Shown here: piece by piece, positions 1 through 6,065 of the stretch | Numbering within the stretch: position 1 is the stretch's first letter | Layout: every line of letters begins with the position of its first letter | NCBI GenBank assembly: GCA_964385995.1 | Contig: CAYLRF010000070.1 | Span: forward strand, 1 to 6,973 | Source: CAYLRF01 sp964385995 | Lineage (GTDB): Bacteria > Bacillota > Clostridia > Lachnospirales > Lachnospiraceae | Direction: 5' to 3' | DNA: 6,973 nt | Notes under the pieces: model-generated | What the model was told of the DNA's origin: nothing | Databases searched by the model: none | What the model saw: the letters and a program-made list of their open reading frames with translations, nothing else | Made by a program: the position numbers and the translations under genes

Positions 1-1016
1 AACTCGTAACCGCGTATACAGTCTGTCCGTTGTAAATGAGTTTCGACCAGCCTGTCGCCTTATTTATGCCTACGCGCTTCACGTATTCGCCTTTTTTCAG
101 CATATAAACGACCTCCGAATCCGAAGTGGACGGCTTTGTCCGCAGATTCGTCTCGTCCTTCGCCGTGACAGTCTCGTTCACGGACCGGTAAATCTTCTCT
201 TCATCGGTAAGCGGCGCCTTCGCCGGAGTCTTCGGGACCGCGCTCATATCTCTCGGTTCGGCTCTCTTTCGTGTGAAATATGAGACGTCAAGATCGACGT
301 TACCAAAAATTCCGTCCACCCTACCCTGATTGGTATATTGCCACGCGTGAAAAACGCGGTCGTAATCGGGAGCGTCCCTGTCGGGTCTCGGATCGTCCGG
401 ATATCTCGCCACCCATATCATGTAATCTTTCTCGATCTTTGCCATGTCCCAGTCGGCGTTCGAGCTCATCTTATCGGCCGCCGAATAGAACATGGCGTCA
501 TATCCTTCATCTGAGATTTTGCCGAGGAAAGATACGGCGTTCGCGGTCCTCTCCTTCTTTCCGACGTCATGCATGCGGCTTTCGGCGTCGCCGTATCCCT
601 CGCAGTCATAGACGACCGGATAAGATATACTGTATCCCGCTATCGCCCGCGCGGTCCAGAGCGCCTCCTCCTCGGCTTCCCTGCCATTTGGACACGTCGA
701 TCCCGTTCGCCCGATCTTTCCCCCTGATGAGCAAAGAAGCGTCAACCTCGCTGCCTTCTTCTCGCGAAAGATCGGCATTTTCGGGGTCATACTTCGCGTC
801 TCCGGTAAAGGAAACGTTATCCCGCGTCTTCTCCTTGCCCGCGTGCCTTACCGCAAGGATGACAAAAACGCATATGATCGCTATGGCCGCGGCGGATACG
901 GCGCATATCAAGACTACCCTCTTTCTCTTATGCGCGTCGCCACGATTGATTTTATCTAAAATTCTGTTGCCGTCAGGCATATCGGTCTGTCTCCGCTTTT
1001 TCTTAAGACTTATCAT
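1..1016 (-). pseudogene. Membrane-anchored GH25 muramidase with SH3b domain, frameshifted and internally deleted; 3' end outside window
   Basis: Family role: GH25 enzymes cleave the N-acetylmuramic acid to N-acetylglucosamine link of peptidoglycan outside the cell. The first frame (1016 to 606, 136 codons) gives a basic N-terminus, one membrane helix at about residues 34-56 (a type II anchor), a polar linker, and the GH25 motif GIDVSKWQG at 105-113, then runs into a false tail and a TGA. From about base 679 the +1 frame stays open to base 2 (226 codons). It carries EAEEEALW, YPVVYDCEG (the catalytic DxE), AWQYTNQGRVDGIFGNVDLD, and an SH3b domain starting near VTAKDETNLRTKPS. Compared with ordinary GH25 proteins, roughly 60 residues between WQG and EAEEEA are missing, so this is an out-of-frame deletion and not a one-base slip. 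Start choice: ATG 1016 has no clear ribosome site; ATG 980 has GGAG ten bases upstream. It follows trhP by 72 bases. It could be a real pseudogene or an assembly error. Confidence 0.85.
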
Positions 1017-1067
1017 ACCCGCATCATCCGAACGGATCGCCGACGCGCATGTCCGCTTTTCTCATTT

Positions 1068-1107
1068 CCCGTTCTTAGTTTACCGTTCTTATTTGCCGTT
1101 CTTATTT
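1068..1107 (-). repeat. Short tandem repeat, about 13-base unit, three copies, spanning the trhP stop codon
   Basis: On the minus strand the unit AAATAAGAACGG plus one base occurs at 1107-1095 and 1094-1082. A third unit of 14 bases (AAACTAAGAACGGG) covers 1081-1068, and a degraded fourth may follow at 1067-1053. The first unit encodes the trhP C-terminus (...ENKNGK) and the TAA stop lies in the second. Since the unit is not a multiple of three, gain or loss of a copy would change the tail and stop of the protein. Confidence 0.7.
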
Positions 1108-2345
1108 TCCTTTGTTTCAGCTTCAGGGACACTTCTTAGGATATCGTACTTTTCGGCGCGAACGCCGATATCCACCGTAAGCTTTTCTCCCGCGTGTGAA
1201 GCGCTCTCAAGCGCGGCGCCGTCCCCGGCCGTGATACTTTTTACGACCGCCGTGAGATTTTGTCCGTTCGGTTTTATAAGCTCTACCGTGTCTCCGACTG
1301 AAAACTTATTTTTCTGCTCGATGACGCAAAGACCGTCATAAGTATCCGAGACGGTCCCCAGATAAACCGGCTCGGCCCCGCAGTTATACGGCCCGTATAT
1401 TTGAGAGGACTCATCGGGCTTTCCGAAATAAAATCCCGTCGAAAACGGTCTTCCCGCGCAACCTGCAACCTGCCTTCGATATAAGGGCAGCCGCTTGGCG
1501 TACAGCGCGGGATCCTTCATGTAATCGTCGATGGCGGCGCGGTAGGCCCGGGTCACAGTGGCGACATACAGCGCGGATTTCATGCGCCCCTCTACCTTAA
1601 AGCTGTCAATGCCGGCCTCTGTCATTTCCGGTATGTGATCTATCATACAAAGATCCTTGGAACTTAAAATATATGTGGAATCTTCATCTTCGAAGACGGG
1701 CATGTATTCGCCGGGCCTCGTCTCCTCCATGAGAGCGTATTTCCAGCGGCACGGGTGAGAACACTCGCCGTGATTCGCGTCTCTGGACGAAAGATAATTG
1801 CTTAAAAGACATCGTCCGGAGTATGAGACGCACATCGCGCCGTGCACGAAAGCCTCTATTTGCAAATCATCCGGCACGTGAGAGCGGATCTGCCTTATCT
1901 CATCCAACGACAATTCCCTGGCGGCGACCACACGGCTTGCTCCCATCTTACGCCAGAAATTAAAGCTTGCGTAATTTGTGCTTCCGGCCTGCGTGCTTAT
2001 ATGTCTTTTTATGTGAGGGGAGACTTGTCCCGCGATCTCAAATACCGCGGGATCTGCGATGATAAGAGCGTCCGGACGGATCCTTTCAAGCTCACGAAGA
2101 TAACCCGTTAATTCCGGAAGGTCGTCGTTTCGCGCCAGGATATTTACCGTGACATAGACTTTTACGCCTTTTTCGTGGGCGAAGGCGACGGCCTCTTCTA
2201 TCTCGCCGACGGTGAAATTTCTCGCTTTCGCGCGAAGGCCGAATTTCTCGCCGCCTATGTAAACCGCGTCCGCGCCGTAAGCGACGGCTATTTTAAAAAC
2301 CTGTGGACTCCCCGCCGGTATCAAAAGTTCGGGGCGATGCGACAT
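1089..2345 (-). CDS. trhP: Peptidase U32-family protein, likely TrhP tRNA U34 hydroxylase
   Basis: 418 residues, a normal length for the YrrO/YegQ branch of U32. The N-terminal barrel begins ELLIPAGSPQVFKIAVAYGA. The U32 signature EAFVHGAMCVSYSGRCLLS is at 164-182. Cys172, Cys179, Cys195 and Cys199 are the four cysteines expected to hold an Fe-S cluster. SFKVEGRMKSALYVATV follows at 248-264, and a U32 C-terminal beta domain lies at about 320-405. Known of the family: despite the peptidase name, TrhP proteins act in the cytoplasm and hydroxylate wobble uridine 34 of tRNA to ho5U, using prephenate. Inference: this protein supplies ho5U to the TrmR-like methyltransferase encoded just upstream. 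B. subtilis has two such genes in a row (yrrN, yrrO); here there is one of full length. The ATG start is fixed by AAGGAG five bases upstream. A different U32 substrate, such as 23S rRNA for RlhA, cannot be excluded from motifs alone. Confidence 0.88.
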   Translation of the reverse strand: MSHRPELLIPAGSPQVFKIAVAYGADAVYIGGEKFGLRAKARNFTVGEIEEAVAFAHEKGVKVYVTVNILARNDDLPELTGYLRELERIRPDALIIADPAVFEIAGQVSPHIKRHISTQAGSTNYASFNFWRKMGASRVVAARELSLDEIRQIRSHVPDDLQIEAFVHGAMCVSYSGRCLLSNYLSSRDANHGECSHPCRWKYALMEETRPGEYMPVFEDEDSTYILSSKDLCMIDHIPEMTEAGIDSFKVEGRMKSALYVATVTRAYRAAIDDYMKDPALYAKRLPLYRRQVAGCAGRPFSTGFYFGKPDESSQIYGPYNCGAEPVYLGTVSDTYDGLCVIEQKNKFSVGDTVELIKPNGQNLTAVVKSITAGDGAALESASHAGEKLTVDIGVRAEKYDILRSVPEAETKENKNGK

Positions 2346-2350
2346 ATTTT

Positions 2351-2356
2351 CTCCTT
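2351..2356 (-). promoter_or_regulatory. Shine-Dalgarno site of trhP
   Basis: AAGGAG on the minus strand, five bases before the ATG at 2345. It is the strongest ribosome site in the window. It settles the trhP start and suggests efficient independent initiation in spite of the roughly 100-base gap after the methyltransferase gene. Confidence 0.85.
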
Positions 2357-2358
2357 AA

Positions 2359-2375
2359 GCGCGTACGCCACGCGC
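2359..2375 (-). promoter_or_regulatory. GC-rich hairpin just before the trhP ribosome site
   Basis: The minus strand reads GCGCGT, loop GGCGT, ACGCGC: a perfect six-base-pair stem with a five-base loop, ending two bases before AAGGAG. No U-run follows, so it is not an intrinsic terminator. It could shape ribosome access or mRNA stability, or be chance in GC-rich sequence. Confidence 0.4.
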
Positions 2376-2412
2376 GGCTGTCCGATAAATCAAAACCGCA
2401 AACACAAACATA

Positions 2413-2424
2413 ATATCGCGATAT
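2413..2424. repeat. 12-base perfect palindrome ATATCGCGATAT
   Basis: A perfect inverted repeat between the end of the 62-bp repeat copy and trhP, in the gap after the methyltransferase gene. Perfect two-fold symmetry with no spacer is compatible with a protein-binding site. Nothing else in the window identifies a binding protein. Confidence 0.4.
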
Positions 2425-2430
2425 CACGGC

Positions 2431-2492
2431 AGAAACCTTTGACCCGCTACATGCCCTCCTGCCGGTGGGGCAAATGGTTCGTTTGCCCGCCA
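2431..2492 (+). repeat. 62-bp dispersed repeat, copy 2 (inverted relative to copy 1)
   Basis: The plus strand runs from AGAAACCTTTGACCCGC to GGTTCGTTTGCCCGCCA. Aligned without gaps to the minus strand of 5099-5160 it matches at 51 of 62 positions, and the similarity stops sharply at both ends. On the operon (minus) strand it encodes the last 14 residues and the TAG stop of the methyltransferase gene. Nested in it is a hairpin with stem GGGCAAA/TTTGCCC. It does not resemble an insertion sequence: there is no transposase and no obvious target duplication. Confidence 0.75.
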
Positions 2493-3262
2493 CCCCTAGA
2501 CTGCCCGAATACTGCCTCCCGGCAACAATCAGCCTCTTCTTTCTGTTCTGATTGAGAGCTACTGTCCGTTTGTGTCTCCACTTTCGCGCTGTCGAGCGGT
2601 AAAGTTCTTACCGATATGGCGGCGCCGTCTCCTATGGGAAGCAGCGTGCTTTCAAGAAGGCCGCAGGTTGTAAGCTCGCGCAGATACTCGCGAAGACGGG
2701 CGTGTGTCGTGCGCTCCCTTGTGGGAAGGGCGTATCTGGACATCAGAATTTCCCCGTCCCTTAATATATTATCGCTTAAAAGCACTCCCCGCGCGGCAAG
2801 AAGCCGCACCACATACGGCAGATAAGTGACGTACTGTCCCTTGGCGGCGTCCATGAAGATAAAATCAAACTCGCCCCCGATACCTTTTAAAACTTCGGCG
2901 GCGTCTCCGCAAACGGCCGTGATCCGCTCCGCCTTTCCCGCTCTCCTGAAATTTTCCAAAGCGACGGCGAGCCTTTTTTCATCTTTTTCAATCGTGGTTA
3001 TAAGACAATCCTCCGGTGAATGCTCGCACATAAATAACGCCGAGAACCCGACCGCCGTCCCCACCTCGAGTATGCGCCTTGGCCTTACTATGGCGAGAAG
3101 CACCCGAAGAAGGCTTTGCATTTCCCGGCAAATAACGGGAATGTGCGCGCGGACGGCCTCTCTTTCGATATCACCCAAAAGTCCGCTCGCGTCAGATTGC
3201 ATGGATTCTAAAAATGTCGCCACGCGATCCTCCGGCGGGCCGTTTTCCATAATTTTTCCCAT
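2447..3262 (-). CDS. trmR: SAM-dependent O-methyltransferase, TrmR-like (tRNA ho5U34 to mo5U34), with extended C-terminus
   Basis: 271 residues; the YrrM/TrmR family is usually about 215-220. Class I Rossmann fold: SAM motif I ILEVGTAVGFSA at 64-75, acidic IEKDEKR at 91-97, FDFIFMDAAKGQY at 132-144 with Asp138 and Lys141, LLSDNIL at 161-167 whose Asp164-Asn165 complete the metal site, and LPIGDGAAIS at 208-217, where family members normally end. Known: TrmR methylates 5-hydroxyuridine 34 in tRNA to 5-methoxyuridine in Gram-positive bacteria. The trhP-like neighbour supports that role over a catechol-type substrate. Residues 222-271 form a polar Ser/Gln/Glu-rich tail, and its last 14 residues are encoded inside the 62-bp repeat. 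The ATG lies four bases after the RNase J stop, so translation is probably coupled. ATG 3250 is an alternative start, with GGGA seven bases before it. Family assignment is firm; the substrate is inferred. Confidence 0.88.
   Translation of the reverse strand: MGKIMENGPPEDRVATFLESMQSDASGLLGDIEREAVRAHIPVICREMQSLLRVLLAIVRPRRILEVGTAVGFSALFMCEHSPEDCLITTIEKDEKRLAVALENFRRAGKAERITAVCGDAAEVLKGIGGEFDFIFMDAAKGQYVTYLPYVVRLLAARGVLLSDNILRDGEILMSRYALPTRERTTHARLREYLRELTTCGLLESTLLPIGDGAAISVRTLPLDSAKVETQTDSSSQSEQKEEADCCREAVFGQSRGGGQTNHLPHRQEGM
2464..2494 (-). other. Stem-loop at the 3' end of the methyltransferase gene
   Basis: In the operon RNA, GGUG and GGGCAAA pair with UUUGCCC and CACC around the loop CGAACCA: eleven base pairs interrupted by a two-base GC bulge. 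No U-tract follows, so it is not a typical intrinsic terminator. It may be an internal processing or stability element. The equivalent stem in the other repeat copy is weakened by substitutions. Confidence 0.55.
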
Positions 3263-3266
3263 CTTT

Positions 3267-4946
3267 TTACTGCGGCGGGATATCCATGATGACGGGAAGG
3301 ATCATAGGCCTTCTCATCGTCCGTTTCCACATGAAATCCCCCATGGCGTCACGGATTATGAGCCTTAATTTACCCCTGTCGGCTCCCTTCCCGAGCGGCG
3401 CGTCCTCCAGAGCCGAGACAAGCACCGCCTTTGCCTCATCCATCAGGCTTTCGGATTCCTTCACATATACGAATCCCCGGGAGATAATTTCCGGACCCGC
3501 CAGCACCCTTCCCGTGCCTTTTTCCAATGAGAGTACCACGATAAGTATGCCGTTCTCGGCCAAATGCTGTCTGTCGCGCAGCACGACATTTCCCACGTCC
3601 CCGACGCCTAAGCCGTCCACCATTATCGATCCCGTCTGCACCTTGTCGGTTATCTTCGCGCCGTGAGAGTCCATCTCAAGCACGTCTCCCGCTTTCAGGA
3701 TGAAAATATTCGATCGCGGTATGCCGAGAGCCTCGGCTATAAGCGCGTTTGCCGTCAAATGTCTGTATTCTCCGTGCACCGGAATCGCGTATTTCGGTTT
3801 CACCAGCGAATAAATGAGCTTCAGCTCCTCCTGACAGGCGTGTCCCGATACGTGCGCGTCCTGAAAGATAACCTTCGCGCCTTTTTCGCTCAGTTCGTTT
3901 ATCACGCGGGAGACTGCCTTTTCATTTCCGGGAATGGGATTGGAGCTTAATATGACCACGTCGCCCGGCTTTATCTGTACTCTCTTATGCAGGTCGGCGG
4001 CGATCCGTGAAAGAGCCGCCATCGACTCTCCCTGGCTTCCCGTAGTGATGATGACCGTCTTCTCATCGGGGAAATGTCCGAGCGCTTCCGTCTCTATAAG
4101 CGTATCCGCTGGTATCTTAAGATATCCGAGTTTTCGGGAGGTGTCGATGATATTTACCATGCTGCGACCTTCCACCACTACCTTGCGTCCGTATTTGCGG
4201 GCGGAATTTATGATCTGCTGCACACGGTCGACATTGGACGCGAATGTGGCGATGATTAGTCTGTGATCGCAGTATTCTGCAAAGAGATGGTCGAACGTAA
4301 GCCCCACCGTCCGCTCCGACATGGTAAATCCCGGCCTTTCCGCGTTTGTGCTGTCGGACATCATGGCGAGGACCCCCGCCTTCCCGATCTCGGCGAAGCG
4401 CTGCAGATCGATCGCGTCGCCGAACACGGGCGTGTAATCCACCTTGAAATCCCCGGTGTGAATAACAGTGCCGGCGGGCGAGTAAATGGCAAGAGCCGCC
4501 GCGTCCTGTATGCTGTGATTCGTTCTTATAAATTCGACGTTAAATTTGCCCAATGTCACCGTATCGCCGTAGGAAACCACGTTTCTTGCGGTGCTTGAGA
4601 GCATTTTGTGCTCCTCAAGCTTTTTTTCTATGACGCCCATGGTGAGCCGCGTGGCGTACAGCGGTACGTTTATGTCTCGCAGCACGTAAGCGAGAGCGCC
4701 GATATGATCCTCATGACCGTGTGTGAAAACGAAACCTTTTACTTTCTCTTCATTGTCCTTAAGGTAGGAAATATCCGGTATGACAAGGTCTATCCCGAGC
4801 ATGTCGTCTTCCGGGAACGCCAGTCCGCAGTCCACTACGACTATGCTGTCCTCATACTCGAAAACCGTGATATTTAAGCCTATCTGTTCCAAACCGCCCA
4901 GCGGTATTATCTTTAATTTAGACTGTTTCTTCTTTCTCTTACTCAA
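3267..4946 (-). CDS. rnj: Ribonuclease J
   Basis: 559 residues, the full length for RNase J, a cytoplasmic 5'-3' exoribonuclease and endonuclease of mRNA decay and rRNA maturation. The metallo-beta-lactamase domain starts at LKIIPLGGLEQIG (11-23). The zinc motif THGHEDHIGAL is at 75-85 (His76, His78, Asp80, His81), with further ligands His144 (RTNHS) and Asp166 (HTGDFK). The beta-CASP domain follows, with MSDSTNAERPG at 196-206, TTGSQGE at 301-307, HVSGHA at 365-370 and PVHGEYRHL at 389-397 (His391). The C-terminal domain ends KRTMRRPMILPVIMDI. The start is TTG: a stop codon lies two codons upstream in frame, the next Met is residue 49 inside the domain, and AGGAG lies 12 bases before, with GGGTGA nearer at three bases. 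The TTG overlaps a TGA ending a 69-codon upstream ORF. It leads the second gene block, before trmR. Confidence 0.97.
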   Translation of the reverse strand: MSKRKKKQSKLKIIPLGGLEQIGLNITVFEYEDSIVVVDCGLAFPEDDMLGIDLVIPDISYLKDNEEKVKGFVFTHGHEDHIGALAYVLRDINVPLYATRLTMGVIEKKLEEHKMLSSTARNVVSYGDTVTLGKFNVEFIRTNHSIQDAAALAIYSPAGTVIHTGDFKVDYTPVFGDAIDLQRFAEIGKAGVLAMMSDSTNAERPGFTMSERTVGLTFDHLFAEYCDHRLIIATFASNVDRVQQIINSARKYGRKVVVEGRSMVNIIDTSRKLGYLKIPADTLIETEALGHFPDEKTVIITTGSQGESMAALSRIAADLHKRVQIKPGDVVILSSNPIPGNEKAVSRVINELSEKGAKVIFQDAHVSGHACQEELKLIYSLVKPKYAIPVHGEYRHLTANALIAEALGIPRSNIFILKAGDVLEMDSHGAKITDKVQTGSIMVDGLGVGDVGNVVLRDRQHLAENGILIVVLSLEKGTGRVLAGPEIISRGFVYVKESESLMDEAKAVLVSALEDAPLGKGADRGKLRLIIRDAMGDFMWKRTMRRPMILPVIMDIPPQ

Positions 4947-5098
4947 AATTCACCCAATCTCCTAATCTTATTACGCCGTCTCTTATTACATGATGTCGGG
5001 CAGAAAGTGATACTGCGGTTTGTTTGGCGCTGCACTCCCCGGGTCCTGCCCCGATATTCGAATTCCGTGTGGCCCCTTCCCCACTTCATCATCATATT

Positions 5099-5160
5099 TG
5101 GCGGGCAAACGAACCCTTTTTTCCATCGGCAGAATGGCATGCCGCGGATCAATGGTTTCT
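5099..5160 (-). repeat. 62-bp dispersed repeat, copy 1
   Basis: The minus strand runs from AGAAACCATTGATCCGC to GGTTCGTTTGCCCGCCA and matches the plus strand of 2431-2492 at 51 of 62 positions with no gaps. Its first two bases overlap the TAG that ends the remnant ORF at 5159-5297. Read along the unit, both copies contain a short open stretch starting ATGCC and giving M-P-x-C-R-W-x-K-x-F-V-C-P-P, but the substitution pattern is not clearly that of a conserved protein. Confidence 0.75.
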
Positions 5161-5297
5161 AAATTTTGTGCTTCCTGATTTCGATTCGTCGGTCACTCTC
5201 AACGCGCCCGCTTTCATACAGCTCCCGGGTTTTGACTATTTGCCTGATTGCGGCTGTAATCTCTAAACGCGCCTACTCTCCCATACGTCTCCCTCAT
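5159..5297 (-). pseudogene. Possible frameshifted small gene or C-terminal gene remnant, about 45 residues
   Basis: After the DUF1292 stop, ATG 5297 opens MRETYGRV. The neighbouring frame then continues from 5272 with ARLEITAAIRQIVKTREL and ends YESGRVESDRR...RKHKI before TAG at 5161-5159. Joining the two needs removal of one base near 5273. The second part looks like a charged amphipathic helix and has no start codon of its own (a TAG precedes it directly). I do not recognise the family. No good ribosome site precedes ATG 5297. The 62-bp repeat begins exactly at its stop codon. It may be a decayed gene, the tail of a lost one, or chance. Confidence 0.3.
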
Positions 5298-5322
5298 GCC
5301 ACATCTCACATCCGGATAGAGC

Positions 5323-5583
5323 TCAGGTCTCGATTTTCACATCGTCTAAGAGCTCTTCAAACACTTTGGATAAGGCGGCGACCTCATTTTCATCCTCTAC
5401 AGTCTCGTAGAGAGCTTCCGGGTCATTTTTATCGCTCTTATCTTTAAGGATCATCGCGTTCGCGCCGTCCTCGGATGAGTCCGCCACCAGCAGATACGTC
5501 TCCCCGTTTATCCTAGTCTGCTCCAGCACATAAAATTCTTCGCACTCATCGTGGCCGTCCACCGTAAATGTAAGCTTACCCAT
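5323..5583 (-). CDS. DUF1292 family protein (YrzB-like)
   Basis: 86 residues, very acidic. It starts MGKLTFTVDGHDECEEFYVLEQTRI in the usual DUF1292 pattern: a short beta-strand start, then a segment rich in D and E that repeatedly contains a hydrophobic strand (GETYLLVADSSEDGANAMIL), and an acidic end with ALSKVFEELLDD. The function of the family is unknown. Its constant place after ireB and ruvX in Firmicutes is the main contextual clue, and both neighbours fit here. The ATG is supported by GGGAG ten bases upstream (5598-5594). It lies 36 bases after the ruvX stop. No signal peptide or membrane segment is visible, so it should be cytoplasmic. Confidence 0.88.
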   Translation of the reverse strand: MGKLTFTVDGHDECEEFYVLEQTRINGETYLLVADSSEDGANAMILKDKSDKNDPEALYETVEDENEVAALSKVFEELLDDVKIET

Positions 5584-5619
5584 AATGTATATACTCCCGC
5601 GCGTTTGACCCGCGTTTTC

Positions 5620-6048
5620 CTAAAAACTCAGCCTTTGCGAATCCAGATATCCCTGCAAAATAAAAACCGCCGCGATTTTATCGATGTGCTGTTTTCTCTT
5701 TTCTCTTCTCACGCCGCCCTCGATCAGGACTTTCTTGGCGGCGACGGAAGTAAGCCTCTCATCCCACATGATTACGGGAAGCCCTGTTTTCTTTTCGACT
5801 TTTTTCGCGAAAGATATGACTTTTTCCGCCCACGCTCCCACGGAACCGTCCATGTTTTTCGGAAGACCCGTGACGATTTTACCTATGTCATATTCCTTCG
5901 TGAGAGAAAGGAGCCTGTCGAGGGTCGCCCTAAGATCGTCGACATCCGTGCGCCTTACCGTCTCGACGCCCTGCGCCGTGATGCCGAGCGCGTCGCTTAC
6001 CGCCACGCCGACGGTCTTTGATCCGAAATCCAGTCCCATCACTCTCAT
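5620..6048 (-). CDS. ruvX: RuvX/YqgF RNase H-fold nuclease
   Basis: 142 residues from ATG 6048, typical for the family. MRVMGLDFGSKTVGVAVSDA at 1-20 carries the first catalytic Asp (Asp7). GLPKNMDGSVG is at 61-71, WDERLTS at 95-101 with Glu97, and HIDKIAA at 121-127 with Asp123, which together give the RNase H-like acidic site. Known of the family: YqgF is linked to 5' processing of pre-16S rRNA, and the fold is also that of Holliday junction resolvases, which gave the name RuvX. The frame extends upstream to a TTG at 6075 inside ireB, but the homologous start is MRxMGLDFG, so ATG 6048 is preferred. This leaves 17 bases after the ireB stop. The ribosome site is weak (GGGCG eight bases before). 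Confidence 0.95.
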   Translation of the reverse strand: MRVMGLDFGSKTVGVAVSDALGITAQGVETVRRTDVDDLRATLDRLLSLTKEYDIGKIVTGLPKNMDGSVGAWAEKVISFAKKVEKKTGLPVIMWDERLTSVAAKKVLIEGGVRREKRKQHIDKIAAVFILQGYLDSQRLSF

Positions 6049-6065
6049 TTTAAAATCGCCCGCTT

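Larger units (their letters stand above)
4947..5322 (-). other. 376-base intergenic region between the DUF1292 gene and rnj
   Basis: It holds a small-ORF remnant (5159-5297), a copy of the 62-bp repeat (5099-5160) and the rnj leader (4947-5098). The leader has a possible long-range stem: TCGGGGCAG at 5054-5046 can pair with CTGCCCGA at 5003-4996 with one bulged G, enclosing further short stems. AGGAG at 4963-4959 is the likely rnj ribosome site. I found no convincing -35/-10 pair and no U-tailed terminator. Other Clostridia often carry a Fur-family gene here; I see no trace of one. Confidence 0.6.

Noticed and set aside
1024..1065. 13-codon ORF (MRKADMRVGDPFG) between trhP and the GH25 gene
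   Set aside because: Too short, its GGGA is too close to the ATG, and I recognise no family. It may be chance in the tandem-repeat flank.
280..1341. Plus-strand open frame of 353 codons opposite the GH25 gene and the trhP end
   Set aside because: Arg/Ser/Pro-rich with no domain pattern, no ribosome site, and it crosses two minus-strand genes with clear family motifs. It is the antisense shadow of GC-rich codons.
2464..2494. Stem-loop as an intrinsic terminator of the trmR transcript
   Set aside because: The stem is strong but no U-tract follows on the minus strand, and trhP downstream appears to belong to the same unit.
4943..5152. 69-codon minus-strand ORF (TTG start) before rnj as a real gene
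   Set aside because: No ribosome site, begins inside a dispersed repeat, composition rich in R, C and W. Kept only as a possible coupling element in the findings.
5584..5619. Near-duplicate AAAACGCGGG / AAACGCGCGGG between ruvX and the DUF1292 gene
   Set aside because: Too short and simple to separate from chance in a 36-base GC-rich gap; it mostly forms the ribosome site.
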